NCBI GenBank assembly: GCA_019022495.1
Contig: JAFEKR010000007.1
Location: forward strand, 1,984,001 to 2,048,000
Direction of reading: 5' to 3'
DNA from: Epichloe hybrida
Lineage: Eukaryota; Ascomycota; Sordariomycetes; Hypocreales; Clavicipitaceae
DNA length: 64,000 nucleotides
The position numbers and the translations under genes are program-made. Below are positions 21,502-34,469 of this stretch, in pieces (within the stretch, counting starts at the first letter, position 1; the number at the start of each line of letters is the position of its first letter). The notes below the pieces were generated by a model. That model did not search any database and was not told where the DNA came from. It worked only from the letters and a program-made list of their open reading frames with translations.

Positions 21502-24006
21502 CTACGACACCTCTGGAAACACATCAGGCCACGCCCTCATCAACTCCTTCATCAAAGTCTTTAGATCCGGCGCCTTGCGCTCAGTCTGTTCGCTCCCCTT
21601 GGCCTGCCACTTTACCTCGAATGTCCTCAGCGCCTGCGTCAACGCGGCCTGGTCCGGCTCTCCCGTGGTGAGCATGTCCACAAAGATGCTCCATCGGCCC
21701 TTGTAGTACAATCCCACGAGGCCGGACCACGCCTTGGCAGCATAGTCGTTTAGGTCGCTGGCATCGACTTGCCACACCGTGATCTGGGAGCGGGCGTTGA
21801 ACGCGAAGAGATCTTGGTTGCCGGATCGCGCTCCCCAGTGCTGGGCGCCGCCCGTCCAAACGTCGAGTGCGAAGTGGGCATCCGCCGAGAGGACGTAGTC
21901 GAGCGTGGAGAGGAGGTTGAGCAGTTTCCGGCCAGTGGCCTTGACGTCGCAGGATGAGGAGGACGAGCGGAGCTCAATCGACTTCGAGATTCTGCACTGG
22001 TAGGCTTGGATGAGGTCGTTGTACCTGAAGTCGAAGGCGTTGCTGAGAACTTGGCGGGTGATGTCGACCAAGTCAAGTTGGAAGGTGGGCACGCTCCAGA
22101 GGGTGGACTGCCCGAGGGCCGATCTGAACATGAGCTGCCATGCTTTCTGGAGGACAACGGGGTCGTAGTGCACGGCTGTCGGGTGTGGGAAGTGGCCGGT
22201 TCGGTTGACGATGCCGGAAAGGGCTGGCCGGAGCTGGTACGTTGCGAGGGGGACCTGGGGAATGTCGGTGCGGGCGTTGCTGTAGACGTTGGAGCGGAGC
22301 ATCTCCGAGGCCTCGTAGAGCTCGGTTGGCAGGCTCTGGGCGCCGAGTGAGTATCGTCGGGTGGTCCAGTCCTGGAAGTATTGCTGCGTGCTGAGGGGGG
22401 ACGAGGCCCATGCCTGGTCGAGCAGCATGTCGTAGACGATTTCGTTGCCTTCGAATCCCTCTGGGGTGAGGCCGAAGCCGACGAGCGACTTGGACTGGGA
22501 GAGGGCGTCGATGGGCCCGCTGGTGATGGTTTGGACTCGTCCTTCCAATGCCATGTTGCCGCCGAAATCGTGCAGCTGGCACCAGATCCAGCGCTTGCCG
22601 GAGTAGCTGTTTGTGCGTTGCCATTGAGGGTTGGCTTCGGAGTAGAGGTCGAGAATCAACATGCCCTGGTTGTCTCTGACGCCGCCCAGGTAGGCGTCGA
22701 TGCGTGGCTGCGTCCAGAAGCCGCGGCTGGAGTAGAACAGCCAGCCTTGGAAAAGCCAGACCGCGGCAGGGTTGGCGGCAGTGAGGCCATCGTAGGTGTG
22801 CTTGGAGATGTCGGAGAGGTATTTGGCGTCGCCGGACGCGGGAGCCAGCTCGTTGAACTGATCGAGGGTGTAGATGTTGGTGACGTTGCCAAAGGCACGA
22901 ATCTGCTTGGAGACGAATAGCTTCTGCAGCTCAGTGTACGTGTCGTCCACGGGGCTGAGGAACAAATCGCGGGTGAACTTGTCTGGGGCCGGGGAGAACC
23001 AATTTGGTGATGCGGTCAGCTGGGCGTCCGGTCGGACCTTTTTGATTGTGCTTGGGACGAAACCCGGGAACGCAGGCAACACAGGGGTGATGCCGAGTTC
23101 GACCATTCGCGCCACGATCTTCTTCTGCAGGTCGAATTGCTGGTTGATGAATTCCAGAGGCAAGTCTCCCCTGCCGCCCCAAGAACCTTGGACGTTGCCG
23201 AAGCGATTCCAGGATTGAAAAGCCGGACCACTGAAGAAGGGCAGAACATCTTGGTCCTTGAGCCCGAGCTCCTTGAAGCTGTCGAGGAAAATCTTCTCAT
23301 ATCCAACCCATGCGAGTTGCAGGTTGACGCCTCGCAGGGCAGCCCAGTCGAGAAATCTCTCCCAGTCCACCCACTGCCACCAAGCAAAGGTATACGAAAA
23401 GGTGACTTTTGTGCCATGTACCTCGGTCAGCCACGTTTTGGGGGGGTCACCATTGCCTGCGCAGTGCTCACTCACCAGTGTTGAGGTTATATCTCCACGG
23501 CACGATACTCGCTCCCTCCAAGTCTTCAACCGGTACGGGCAGGCTGTCTGGGGCCGACTTGTATGTGTCGACGCGGAAAAAGTGATCAATCTGCAAAACC
23601 TCATTGGCGTAATGTCGCAACCTGGCTCGAGGGTTAATTTAGTAAGAGAACTCTAGTTAGTCATCAGTCGGGTCTAAGGTGGGGGGAGGGGACTCAGATC
23701 CTGGTTGTTCCCGGATGGAACCTGTGATTCGTGAACTCACCCCCTGGCCAGCGCATTCAGTGTGGTCCCCTCGACGAGGATTCTCCCCTTCTGGCCGCCC
23801 GCTTTGACCGTGTAATTGTCGTTGACCGGCGGATTCCAGCGCGACCAGTTCTCGTTTTCCGCAGTCAGCTTGAATTCGAATGCATCGCTGTGCCCAGGAA
23901 ACAAGCGGTTGGCGAGAGCAGCAATTCCACTCGTTGACGATGATGATGCGTCGACTGTAGACACGGAAAGCAGCGTCGCCAGGACCAGTCGCCAAAGACA
24001 CACCAT
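21502..24006 (-). CDS. Secreted alpha-N-acetylglucosaminidase (GH89, NAGLU-like)
   Basis: Exons 23741-24006, 23476-23621 and 21502-23405 (minus) give 771 residues, near human NAGLU (743). Residues 1-20 form a signal peptide (MVCLWRLVLATLLSVSTVDA). The start of the catalytic part is spread over the splices: LNALARG joins LRHYANEVL, and PWRYNLNT joins VTFSYTFAWWQWVDWERFLDW, as in the family. GVNLQLAWVGYE, FNELAPASGD and GFGLTPEGFEGNEIVYD follow; FNE and PEGFE are where the two catalytic Glu of GH89 lie. It should release terminal alpha-GlcNAc from glycans outside the cell or in the vacuole. Both introns have GTGAGT donors. It lies among unrelated genes, and nutritional scavenging is only a guess. 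Confidence 0.93.
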
Positions 24007-25106
24007 CTTACCGGCGCAGCCAAAAGACTGAACAAGGACCGAAATCGATTTCAGAATCAAACAGCTTGTCCAGATTAATGTACCTAAAACTATGACCAAA
24101 AAATATGACCAGACTTTAAGAATGGATGCTACGTCTCGAGGAACAAGCACGTGGGACCTAGACGCGAGAGAATCTGCTATTCCAGAGAAGACAAGCGCCG
24201 CAGGTCCGAGGCGAGGAGCGGGGATGACACGAGGGAGGACAAATCATCATTACGAAACGAGGAAAAACAAGACGCTAGGGTTGACTTTTATGCAGCTTCA
24301 AAGTAGCTGCGGCCGGTCGCAATAAAGTTAGACGTGCATCATTTTGATGCGCGCCCCAGCAACAAGTCGACGGGGAATAAAAGCGGGCGATGGGATCGGC
24401 GAAACAGACTAATGAAGGCTGGTGGCAGGTGGATGACAGAATTGCCGTAGAAAAGGGATACGTAGGATGGGGCACGATCGACAAGTTGGTCACGACGTGA
24501 CATCACGCGCAGGAATCGCAGGCATGGGTGGGCATGCATCCACCATGATTATAATCGTCTTGAATCATACATTATTCTGCCGTGCTTTTGGTGTAATGTA
24601 CCCTCGCACCCGAGGTGAATGATGGATGCTCGCGCCATGCCCGCTGCCGGAAGAGGAATGTCGGGAAGATCAGGCACACTCGTTGTTGAGCATATCGACG
24701 TCTTGGAACTGTTGCGGCCATGTCGGGTCCGGTTTAACGACTTCGTGCACATTGGTGAGATTGAGTGTGTTCTAACCTGAGGAGTCGTGTCCCAAGTGTG
24801 AGGGCCGGTTCTCATCATATTCTAACATGTACTCAAATGCAATCGTACTCTTCATCTTTATCACCCTTTGTGGTGCCTCGTGTAAGGTCTAAGATTGTAT
24901 TAGTTTAGGAACTCGCACCGTCATATTCCAGGTCAGTAGTAGGTGTTCAATGACCATGGGGACATCCTTACGAGTCCCTCTAATTACTTTACTGTTATTT
25001 GAAGCCAGCTTGAACAGAGGTGTACTGTATCATACATCGACAAAGAAAATGTTCAGCCATTTTGAGATTCAGATGGTGAGGCCGCGGACATCCTCGACCG
25101 AGAACT
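24007..25106. other. Intergenic region, no gene seen
   Basis: 1.1 kb between the GH89 start and the 3' end of the BTB gene. It holds promoter DNA for the GH89 gene on its left. The short frames here have no family-like sequence. Confidence 0.55.
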
Positions 25107-26202
25107 CTAGTATCGCCATTTCCTGCCCCTCTTTGACCATCTGCCGGAAGTATCGTGTTGTTGCGTGCCGTTCTGTAGGAGGCTCGCCATCAGCTGTTGA
25201 AATGTTTGGATCGAACTGTAGGATACTTGCTGGCATACGGGTTGACTTGCAGCGACAGGGTCGGCAGGGGTACTCGCAGGTGGATTACCAGGACCGATGG
25301 CATTTTCATTTCCGCCTTTGCTGGCCAAAGAAGGCTCATTATCGTCTTGTGTCTTGGACAGGACATCCAGGGTCTGCGGATTCGACCAATGGACTGACAT
25401 GCATGAGCCGCAGCCAGGATTTGGTTCAAAGCTTGCCGTCGCACGGCCGAAACAGTCCAGACAGAGAACACCGCCTTTTCCGACTCTGCTTCGATCGCTA
25501 GATCTCTTCTCCTCCAAAGCATCTGCATACTCATCCGTCAGCTTCGTACATTTCGTCAAGAACAACTGTATCTGACGTACAGCAGAGCTTTATTCCCGGG
25601 ACACCAGTCGGACACTTTCTCGAGAATGGTAAGAAAGACTCAGTGACGACGGCGGTCAATTTGTTGCTGAACCGTTGAAAATGGTAAGAGTTGCGGAACA
25701 GATAGGCGGCTAGTAGTCCATACCAAAGGTCATGGGCGTCTTCGAAGGGTACATGCAGGAGCCAGTATTCAGCTCCGTAGAACAACTTGTCCGTGCATCC
25801 AAACTTCCTTGCCATTTGGGCAAGCTTAAGCAGATCTGACGCCAGGAGTTCGTTAGGCTCTGTCACCTGCCTGCCATGGATTATGCCACACAACAACGTC
25901 AAAGGCCTAGCTAGGTCTTTGTGAAGTTCAAGCTTTGGCCGCTGCTCACAGCCGATTTCTCCTTTGCGTACGGGTTCCGTCACGTTGCAGTTCAAAGTCG
26001 GACAAAAATTCTTGAGTAACCAGGCATGGACTCTGATTACTTTCTTATCGGGTCCAAAGACAAGCTCCAAATCTCCGTCAGGTGCGAGAACTAATTCGTC
26101 TGTTGCCAGGACAGAATTTTCCCTTGCTGGTTCCAATTTAATTGTGACATTTGTCGAGTCGGCTGTTGGCGTCTTTGGCGAAGGATCTGCTTTATCGCAC
26201 AT
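25107..26202 (-). CDS. BTB/POZ-domain protein with a Cys-pair C-terminus
   Basis: Exons 25581-26202 and 25107-25522 (minus) give 345 residues; the 58-nt intron has GTACGT, a CTGAC branch site and GCAG. After an acidic leader, residues 30-170 look like a fungal BTB domain: ELVLAPDGDLELVFGPDKKVIRVHAWLLKNFCP, then LTLLCGIIHGR, then LLKLAQMARKFGCTDKL. A helical segment follows (WLLHVPFEDAHDLWYGLLAAYLF). The second exon carries CLDC-x13-CGSC, four Cys spaced like a small zinc site, then a Gln/Ser tail. BTB domains mediate dimerisation and often Cul3 recruitment; no partner is indicated. ATG 26202 is the first ATG of the frame. The alternative is an unspliced gene ending in frame at 25531 without the Cys pairs. 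Confidence 0.75.
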
Positions 26203-26895
26203 GGTTTGAACGATGGTTTTCGATCGAACTTGGGGCAAAGCTTGACGGGTCAAAGGAAAAGTAACCGGGCAGAGTGTCTCTGGAAAGTGCTATTCGTTGA
26301 GTTGAGCAGGCTGTCCTGTCTGCACACCATTCGAAGGTTTTCGGCAACAGCTGTTGCTTACATGTTTGACGGCTGGCAGCCAGGTGAGGCCAGTTGGCCG
26401 CTAATAGCCGGCAAAAGATCTGATGTCTGTTGACGGGACGGCCAGGATTCCTTCCTGGCACTGCAAATTCCATTGTCAAAATTTGCCGTGATTTCGACAT
26501 GAGTAATTGACCAATCAATCTTCCCATGTTCTACCCATCGAGCAGGCTGTCGCAGTGGTCATGGAGATGCCTGCTGACGAGGCGCTATCCTAGTCGGCTA
26601 CAACAACTCGTCACTCGTGCGCAACGTGACATGAAGTAGGCATTGTACGTGCGTCGCGGAGGACTCAAAACCCACAAGGCCCGTAGTAATAGACCGCATA
26701 TGATTTTTTTGTCTTGTTTCATTCATCCCGGTCTCTGGTGGTCGTGACGTTGTGTGAGCATGTGAGCTCACGAGTCACGACTCGTCGCAACTCCCAGCCC
26801 TCGCAGCAATTGTCCGGCTGCCGGCAATTATCCGCCGCGTCAGAACCAGGCACAGTTCAACAACAAAGAAATCCGTACAATCCAATGCAATCATC
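26203..26895. promoter_or_regulatory. Divergent promoter region
   Basis: 693 bp between the BTB gene (-) and the TRAPPC12-like gene (+). No specific regulatory site was recognised. Confidence 0.5.
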
Positions 26896-28420
26896 ATGAG
26901 CCGGCCCGAAAAAGGCGCCCCAGGCGGCCATACTAAAAACAAATCGTCAATCGCTCGTCGTGAGTTGCCATTTTCCAACCCACCAACATCTGCCGCCCGA
27001 CTCACGCACCATCCAACCATCATCATCTGAATAACCCCATAACCCCCCCCCCCTTCCGTCAACGATGCCGGCCAGCCAGCCATCATTTCGTTAACAGTTT
27101 GCAGCTTCACGACCTCGGTCTTCTACGAAAGGACCGCTCAATGCAGACCCCAGTGACCCTTTGAGCGCACCATCAACACCAGAGCCTCAACGTCTCGGGC
27201 TTCAGCTCCCCCATCGCGCGGCATCACAAGTCCGTCAGTCGACAAGCTCGCCAAGCCCTCAAGTAGGAGAGACCCGCCCCAAAGACTTTTCCTTCCTCCT
27301 CCGCCCCGAGATCTACCACCCTCTCACACCCCTCAACGTCCCCGTCGCCTTTCGCAACTCGTTCAAGCAGCCCGATTTGTCAGTACCGCTGGAGCAACTC
27401 CTGGCAAAGGGCCACTTCCGGGCTGCAGCCATTGCCGCAGTCCAAGAACTCACGGGCTCCGGTGCACACGGGACCGTAGATGCAACTGACTCCCGGCGAA
27501 TCTTTGACCTGCTGTACACTCGACTTGTTTGCCTGACGCTGATTGATGCTACTCCGCTGGCCGCTCAAGAGGTGAAGTCGCTGGAGGATCTCAGCAACGC
27601 GCGATTGTATGTCGACGACAAGACGGGCCAACATCTCGTGCCATGGGATTTACGCGTGCTCAACGTCCGCCTCCAGGCGCTGGGGTTCGGCGATCCTCGT
27701 CGAGCTGTCATGAGCTATCACGATTTAGCCAGAGAAGCCCGGGAACATGTGGGCAAAGCAGCAGCCCAACATGATAATTCGGCCAGCGAATTGTGGAAAT
27801 CCCGCCTGCACGAGCTCGGCGTCAAGGTTGCAGGTGCTCTCATCGACATGGACGACTTGTCTGGCGCAGCGCACCACTTGAAAAGCCTCCGGGATGGAGG
27901 ACATGGCAAGATGGCTTTATCCAAAGCTCTGCTCTGGCTACATCTGGGTGATGTTGAGAAAGCACGGCAATGCGCCGCCCTTTGCGCCAAAGATGTTGCT
28001 GAGACGGAGAAATTGATACTGGCGCTATGCGACATGGCGGATGGAGAGTATGAGGCAGCGCTGGGTAAATGGAAGGAGCTCAAGGAGGATCTCGCCGGTG
28101 ATGAGATGGTGGGCGTGAACACAGCAGTATGCTTGCTGTATCTTGGTCGGATGCCAGAGGTTTGTCGTCCAACCTTATTCCCCCCCGCAGCAACTCGTTC
28201 AAGTAAAATGGGACTGATCTCTGTCCAGGGCCGTGATATACTCGAGGGTCTCGTCCAGTCAGGATTCTCATCCCACACGCTGCTGTTCAACTTATCGACC
28301 ATGTACGAGCTGTGCACTGAGAGGCACCGCCAGCTCAAGATGAAGCTAGCGGAGCGAGTAGCTGATATGGATGAATCACCGACAGGATGGGAGAAGATGA
28401 ATGCAGATTTCAAGTTGTAA
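26896..28420 (+). CDS. TRAPPC12-like tetratricopeptide protein
   Basis: Exons 26896-26959, 27105-28159 and 28229-28420 give 436 residues. The N-terminal 60 residues are basic and disordered (MSRPEKGAPGGHTKNKSSIA). The core starts at FSFLLRPEIYHPLTPLNVPVAFR, with LLAKGHFRAAAIAAVQELT, VPWDLRVLNVRLQALGFGD, and helical pairs that read as TPR-like units (KALLWLHLGDVEKARQCAAL, LCDMADGEYEAALGKWKEL). After the second intron it ends GLVQSGFSSHTLLFNLSTMYELCTE. Layout and block order match fungal relatives of TRAPPC12, a TRAPP subunit acting in ER-Golgi traffic. Intron 1 has GTGAGT and GTTAAC. Intron 2 (69 nt) keeps the frame open if retained, adding 23 residues, so splicing there deserves transcript support. 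Confidence 0.78.
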
Positions 28421-28884
28421 ACAAGTCAGGCCTTGAAATCAATCGATTCACACAAAGGCCTCGTGCAAGCAGCACTTCCAATATTCTGGTGGTGCCATCG
28501 GATTCATGGCCGCCGCAAGTTATCTCGTATCTGCCCAATGTCCGCTTCGGGAAATCTCGACTCGCTCATCATGTACATGTATTTCTGTGCACCATCCCTG
28601 AAATCCAGCATAATCTCCGTGTGCATGCAGCAGGTTTGTCAGATGCCTCACGTTGAAGGGCTTCGTCAGCGGGCTCTCCAGGTCTCTGACAACACAGCAA
28701 AAGTTGCTGCCACTGCGGGGCTCACCTCATCTGAGCCGAGGTCAACTTCTGCCCATCTCCGAAATGAAACAGCATCACATATAATATCCTCACGCCGTTT
28801 CCCCTCATCTCATTCACTCGTCACTTCAGCCCCTCTCTACCAACTGACGCGCACAAAGACCACACACACACACCCCCACCCACG
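28421..28884. promoter_or_regulatory. Region upstream of the SDR gene
   Basis: 464 bp between two plus-strand genes: the 3' UTR of the TRAPPC12-like gene and the promoter of the SDR gene. A CA-repeat (28861-28872) and a C-rich leader directly precede the SDR ATG. Confidence 0.5.
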
Positions 28885-29860
28885 ATGTTGGACCGCGTCT
28901 CCCAAATCACCAACCACCTCAACTACCCCAAGGGCCTCCTCGCCAACCAAGTCGCCATCATCACAGGCAGCGGACAAGGAATCGGCGCCGAAACCGCCCG
29001 ATTGTTCGCCAACGAGGGAGCCAAGGTGATTGTGTCCGACATTGACGCCAGTATGTCAACCCCCCCCCCCCCCCCTTTTCACGCAAACCTCAATCATCCA
29101 ATTTCCAAAACCCACTGCAACACACAACCAACTGACAACCTCCAAAGAGAAAAGCGATGGCGTCGCCCGATCCATCACCGAGGCAGGCGGCCAGGCCCTC
29201 TCCGTCGCCGGAGACATCATGTCCCCCTCATTCATCAAGACGCTCATCGAGCAATCAGCAGCCTTTGGCAACGGCAAGATCCACATCATTGTCAACAACG
29301 CAGGGTATACCTGGGACGGGGTGTTTCACAAAATGACGGACAAGCAATGGGAAACGATGATGGCGCTGCACTGCACCGCGCCCTTCAACCTCGTGCGCGA
29401 GGCGGCGCCGTACTTTCGCGTCAGGGACGGCGAGCCCCGGTGCATCGTCAACGTGTCGTCCACGTCGGGCGTGCACGGCAACGCGGGACAGATCAATTAC
29501 TCGCTGGCCAAGGCGGGCGTGACGGGCTTCACGAAGACGATTGCCAAGGAGTGGGGGCCGCAGTTTGGCGTGAGAGCCAACGCCGTGGCTTTTGGACACA
29601 TCCAGACGCGGTTGACGGCGGCAAAGGAAGAGGGCGCGGTTGTTGAGGGTCCGGGGGGGGAGAAGATCAGACTGGGGATTCCGCGGAAGCAGAGGGACGC
29701 GCGACAAGCTGCTCAGGCTCAGGAAGAGTATCCGGATATTCCTCTGCGAAGACCGGGGAGTGCGACGGAGGCGGCGGGTAGTATTTTGGCTGTGGCGAGT
29801 CCGTTGTTTTCGTATGTTACTGGACAGACTATCATGGTGACGGGTGGGAGGAACATGTAA
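28885..29860 (+). CDS. Short-chain dehydrogenase/reductase (FabG-like)
   Basis: Exons 28885-29050 and 29148-29860 give 292 residues of a classical SDR. The Rossmann motif TGSGQGIG lies near residue 30, with the acidic VSDIDA at the end of beta-2 suggesting NAD(H) preference. NNAG, the catalytic Ser in NVSSTSG, and YSLAK (Tyr and Lys) follow. The end has the usual YVTGQTIMVTGG. The closest general match is the 3-oxoacyl-ACP-reductase/17-beta-HSD type 8 group, but substrate is not predictable. An insert of about 40 residues before the end (EEGAVVEGPGGEKIRLGIPRK) is longer than in minimal SDRs. The intron begins GTATGT and contains a C-run. DPM1 converges 231 bp downstream, too far apart in function to imply a link. 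Confidence 0.9.
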
Positions 29861-30091
29861 GGGTTACAAGTTTCTTTTTCTTTTTTTTTTTTTTCAGGTT
29901 CATGCCAAGATGGGTGGGGATGTTCTCATTGTTTTGCATTCTTGAATGTACCATTGATTGGTTATTAGAAGCCTTTTTTTTTTTTCTTTCATCATTACGA
30001 GCTTCTTCCTCACTCCACGCCTGAGTAACTTGTTTACTGCCAAAACACACAAACATGAGCTAGCTGCCTATTTCCCGCCTCTGGAGTCCCC

Positions 30092-30938
<847 letters not shown>

Positions 30939-32215
30939 TGTGGAAGAACGGGACTTGGGGTGTTGAGAGACTGATTATTCGAGAAAAAAAAAAAAAAAAA
31001 AAAAAAACCAGGTAACGTGACGCGTGGACTGCAAGGGAGAGAGAGCAGGAGGTGCGCCGGCTAGGAAGTTAATGAGCGTGGTTTTGGTTCAATCGGAGTA
31101 CAAGATGCGGTTTCTCGCGATCGCGGGTCAGGTTCAAGAAGAGATGGATTGTATTCGCCCGGGCCTCCTTGTTCTTGTCACGATGGCACCAAGGCGTCGC
31201 GCCGGGCCGAAGACTTTGCATGACTAAGCGGGCAATGGGAGGTGGGGTAGGGCTCAGGAGAACCCGTGAAAATGTACGGACTTGGCAAGTCGAGTTACTT
31301 GTTGGAACAAGCACAATACAAACCCACAAGACGCGTGAATCATCACATTGCTCAGCACGGGCTCATGTGTTTGCGAAAGAAATGCCATTGAGGAGCTTGT
31401 TCCTGCGTCATGGTCAGGAAATGGGAAAACTTTGCCCTCTCGTCAAGCTATTTATTACACAACCTGCGCAGTCTTGCTCTTCAACCCAGCCACGGATGGC
31501 TGCATCATCAACCTCGTCCCACTTTCGGCCTGCAAGATCCCCCCTCCCCCCCCTCTCTGAAAGCATCAGTGGCGCGAGAGGTGGACGCCAGCGGTGCCAG
31601 CGGACCTGGTCGCTGTGGGACTCTGGACTCGGTACTCGGGTAGTGACTCTACATGTTGTAGTGAGTGTCTGGCAGGATCCTAACATCCCGGCCTGCTTGC
31701 CTGCATCGTCTTCACCACCACGCTTTGCCAGGACCCACGGCGGAGATATCGAGATACCTCACACAAGCTCCATACCAAGTACTTCACCCGCAGAGCTTCT
31801 GCTGGGAGGAACGTGGACCGTCTACCTGGCGATGCTGCGGAGTAACAGGAATACGACTGCAACCCCGTTCGTGGAACCCCATCGTAACCCATTCTCAAAA
31901 GGCGCAACCAACCCACGCGTGTTTCTAGGTCCCAGCTCCAATGCTCCAGTCCTCCAGTCCTCATCCGAGTCCTTCTTGATCTTCTTCTACCTACAATCTC
32001 GCCAAAAACAGGTTCCCAAGTTCTTTGCCACGTGAGAAAGTCCATTCTGTGCTCCTCTACGGCCATTAGCTCAAACTTGATGTCCTAGCCAAAAACCAAA
32101 AACCAGAGACCAGAAAAAAAAAAGAAAAAGAAAAAAAACGACTTGCTTGTTGTGCTGCTACCATTCTTACGTCATCCCAGCTTCCAACAACCACCAACGC
32201 ACCCGTTCCACAACC
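30939..32215. promoter_or_regulatory. Divergent region between DPM1 and the disordered-protein gene
   Basis: 1.28 kb. It has an A-run (30985-31007), a C-run (31544-31553) and an A-rich purine stretch (32113-32139) before the downstream start. The longest open frame (31169-32035, plus) has no domain, biased composition and frames of similar length opposite it, so it is not called. Confidence 0.5.
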
Positions 32216-33502
32216 ATGGCCGACGCCGATGTATCAGCAGTTGACAGAGGTGAGAATTGCTCAGTATTGGTCGCACAAGATTGCCAATTGTCATTATACG
32301 ATCGCTTCGACGTAGTCATGTGTTTTGATCACACTTGTTTTCCTCAATGGCTAATCCTTCTCGTTTACTCCGTACGGGGCTGCTGCCATGGATTTTCAAT
32401 TTGGCGCCGGCTCTTGTCGTTGTTGAACCCCCCCCTCTTGGTCCATCATTGGGAGCTAACATGAGAGGATATAGTCGGAATTCCCGGTCCAGACGTCTTT
32501 CGTCCTCCTGTTAAGGCCTCTTCACAGGACGTTCAACCTTTCTCAGCCGTTTGTCCCCCCGCTCCGGGTGATGCGATTAAGCGAGAGCAGGGGGAATTCG
32601 CGGAGAAGCCGGTCGACAAGCCAGAGTCGCTCCCGGATGACAAGAAGCTCAATGGAATTTCCCGAGACCACAGCGGTCACGGTCTTGGAGCCCCGAATCC
32701 CGTTGAAGAAATGTCTGTCCCTCAGACACCTCTCAACAACTCGGCCCCGGCAGGAGCAACACCGCGACCCGAGCTCGAAACTGCTCAGGATCCAGCACCC
32801 ACAGCCGACGAACCATCTTCAGAACCTGCAACCCAACCCGTCGTGATGACTGGTGTCCAGGAGTCTACACCGGCGGCTCCAGAAACTTCCGCGCCAAAGA
32901 GAAACAATGACGGGCCCAAGCCCCTGCCATTGACCGAGTCACACAAATCACCAACACCAAGTGCTCCCGAGTCTTGCCCATCCAAGGAGCCGACTATCTC
33001 GAAAGCTGCAGAATCAGCCGCGAAGGCGCCCATTGTCAATGGAACCATGAATGCTGGCACGTCCGAGACCGAGCCTGAAGTTCCGGCAACGCACGCTGCG
33101 ACTGGTCCAGCTTCGGTGCCGGCGCCGGCGCCGGCGCTTGCTCCCACCTCTGACGGCGCATCCGTTGCTCCTCCTCCCGCGCCAACATCTGGGAATTCCA
33201 CGCCTGGAGAATCCGAGTCCCGTAATGCCGACTTTTCCACCAAGCCCCCGGGGAGTCCAGGGACCATTGACCCCGCTGCCGGTGAGAAACGCAAGCTCGA
33301 CGAAGTCGCCGTTCCTGCGACACCCGGGCCCCTGGCAGAGGATGATGCATCTGCTGCCCCAGGAGGTGCACCCCCATTTCACAAGAAGCCCAAGGTTGAC
33401 GAGACTGCTTCAAAGGCCTCCAAGCCCAAGAAGGAGAAGAAGCTCCCTGCCGTGGGCAGAGCGGCGCGTAAGACCCGGAGCCAAGGCCCCGTCGACGTGT
33501 AA
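32216..33502 (+). CDS. Disordered Pro/Ala/Ser-rich protein with basic C-terminus
   Basis: Exon 1 (32216-32249) codes only MADADVSAVDR plus one base. A 225-nt intron (GTGAGA..ATAG) follows, then exon 2 (32475-33502), for 353 residues. Exon 2 opens VGIPGPDVFRPPVK; the middle is Pro/Ala/Ser/Thr-rich with an (Ala-Pro)n run; the end is Lys/Arg-rich (EKRKLDEV, HKKPKVDE, KASKPKKEKKLP, ARKTRSQGP), with several nuclear-localisation-like patches. No folded domain is apparent, and I do not recognise the family. The composition suggests a chromatin- or nucleic-acid-associated protein, which is inference only. The first intron is longer than most here and carries one TACTCCGTAC motif at 32366. Confidence 0.72.
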
Positions 33503-34093
33503 TCTCCTCGCATCCAAGCCGTCAGGTTGATAAACGACGCGACATATGGGGCTGTGCTTCGCATGTGCGAAGACTATGTTTTTTTCTTTTTTTTTGGATT
33601 TCGGAAAATAAATTGGTGTTCTGGGTGGACTGGACAACAAGTTCTTTCTAGGGTTATGGCTATTTTCTTCCAGACGTGGCGCTGAGAAAAATGTATATTT
33701 TGGCTTAGTTGCAATCAATCTGTTCTTGTAACTCTCATGCACACCAATACCCCTTAGCCCTACGTAGAAAGCAGCGGTGCGCATCCTGTCTTTGGCCTAG
33801 TGGTTTCTCTCATGTACAATGACAATATGTACAACGGCATCTCACATTTCGGGCCAACGTAGCATGGACAAGGGGTCAAGACCGAACCTCGCCATCAAGA
33901 AAACCACTCAAGTAAGCTAAACGGCAGACCTAATCTCACATGCCAACCCACGACAACTTCAGCTCCCCCGTCTCCGCATCAGCATTACAATCCAAGCGTC
34001 CAGCCAGTTCAACCCGTGACGACTTTCACGAGCACGCGTCCAGGGCTTATTACCAACGTCTTTTTCATCCGTTGAAGAGAAATCCACTGCGCC
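33503..34093. other. Convergent 3' region
   Basis: 591 bp between the disordered-protein gene and the CFEM gene, which converge. It has a T-run (33579-33596) and no supportable frame. Confidence 0.6.
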
Positions 34094-34469
34094 CTAATAA
34101 CTCTCGCCCTTGCCCTTGGCCCACAGGTCGTTGCACTTCTTCTTGGCCTTGTCCTTGGTCTCCAGTGCCTTGAAGATGCCACACTTGCTGATGACGCAGT
34201 CTTTCGCGAGCATCCCGATCGCATGTGCGGTCTTCTTCTTACACGCGCAGCGCAGGTCTCCCAGGGCACAGCCCACCGTTGGGTAGACGGCCTCGAGGCA
34301 CGGCACCTGTTTGAGGGTGGTCAGCGAGTAAACGACGGGGACGGGGACGGGGACGGGGACGGGGACGGGGACGCGGGTGTCATCTTACGGCGCATTTGGG
34401 AAGGTCCTCGAAGTGGTTGACGGCGGCGACGAGGCCTGCCACGGCGGCGAAGATGATGGCGATGCGCAT
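34094..34469 (-). CDS. Small secreted CFEM-domain protein
   Basis: Exons 34389-34469 and 34094-34306 (minus) give 97 residues. A short signal peptide (MRIAIIFAAVAGLVAAV) is followed by the eight-Cys CFEM pattern: LPKCAVPC across the splice, YPTVGC, DLRCAC, AKDC, SKCG and KKC. The Asp that coordinates haem iron in characterised CFEM proteins falls where DLRCAC has its Asp. The C-terminus is Lys-rich, with no obvious GPI-anchor signal, so secretion as a free protein is more likely. CFEM proteins act in haem/iron uptake, cell-wall attachment or host interaction; which applies is unknown. The 82-nt intron is largely a hexamer array (34334-34373), so its length may vary between strains. Confidence 0.9.
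34334..34373. repeat. Hexamer array (GACGGG)n inside the CFEM intron
   Basis: Six complete copies of GACGGG plus a partial one, on the plus strand, wholly inside the single intron of the minus-strand CFEM gene. It makes up about half of that intron. Confidence 0.95.

Noticed and set aside
31169..32035. 288-codon plus-strand frame between DPM1 and the disordered-protein gene
   Set aside because: No domain, biased composition, no splice-linked extension, and overlapping frames of comparable length on the other strand; it spans a promoter region.
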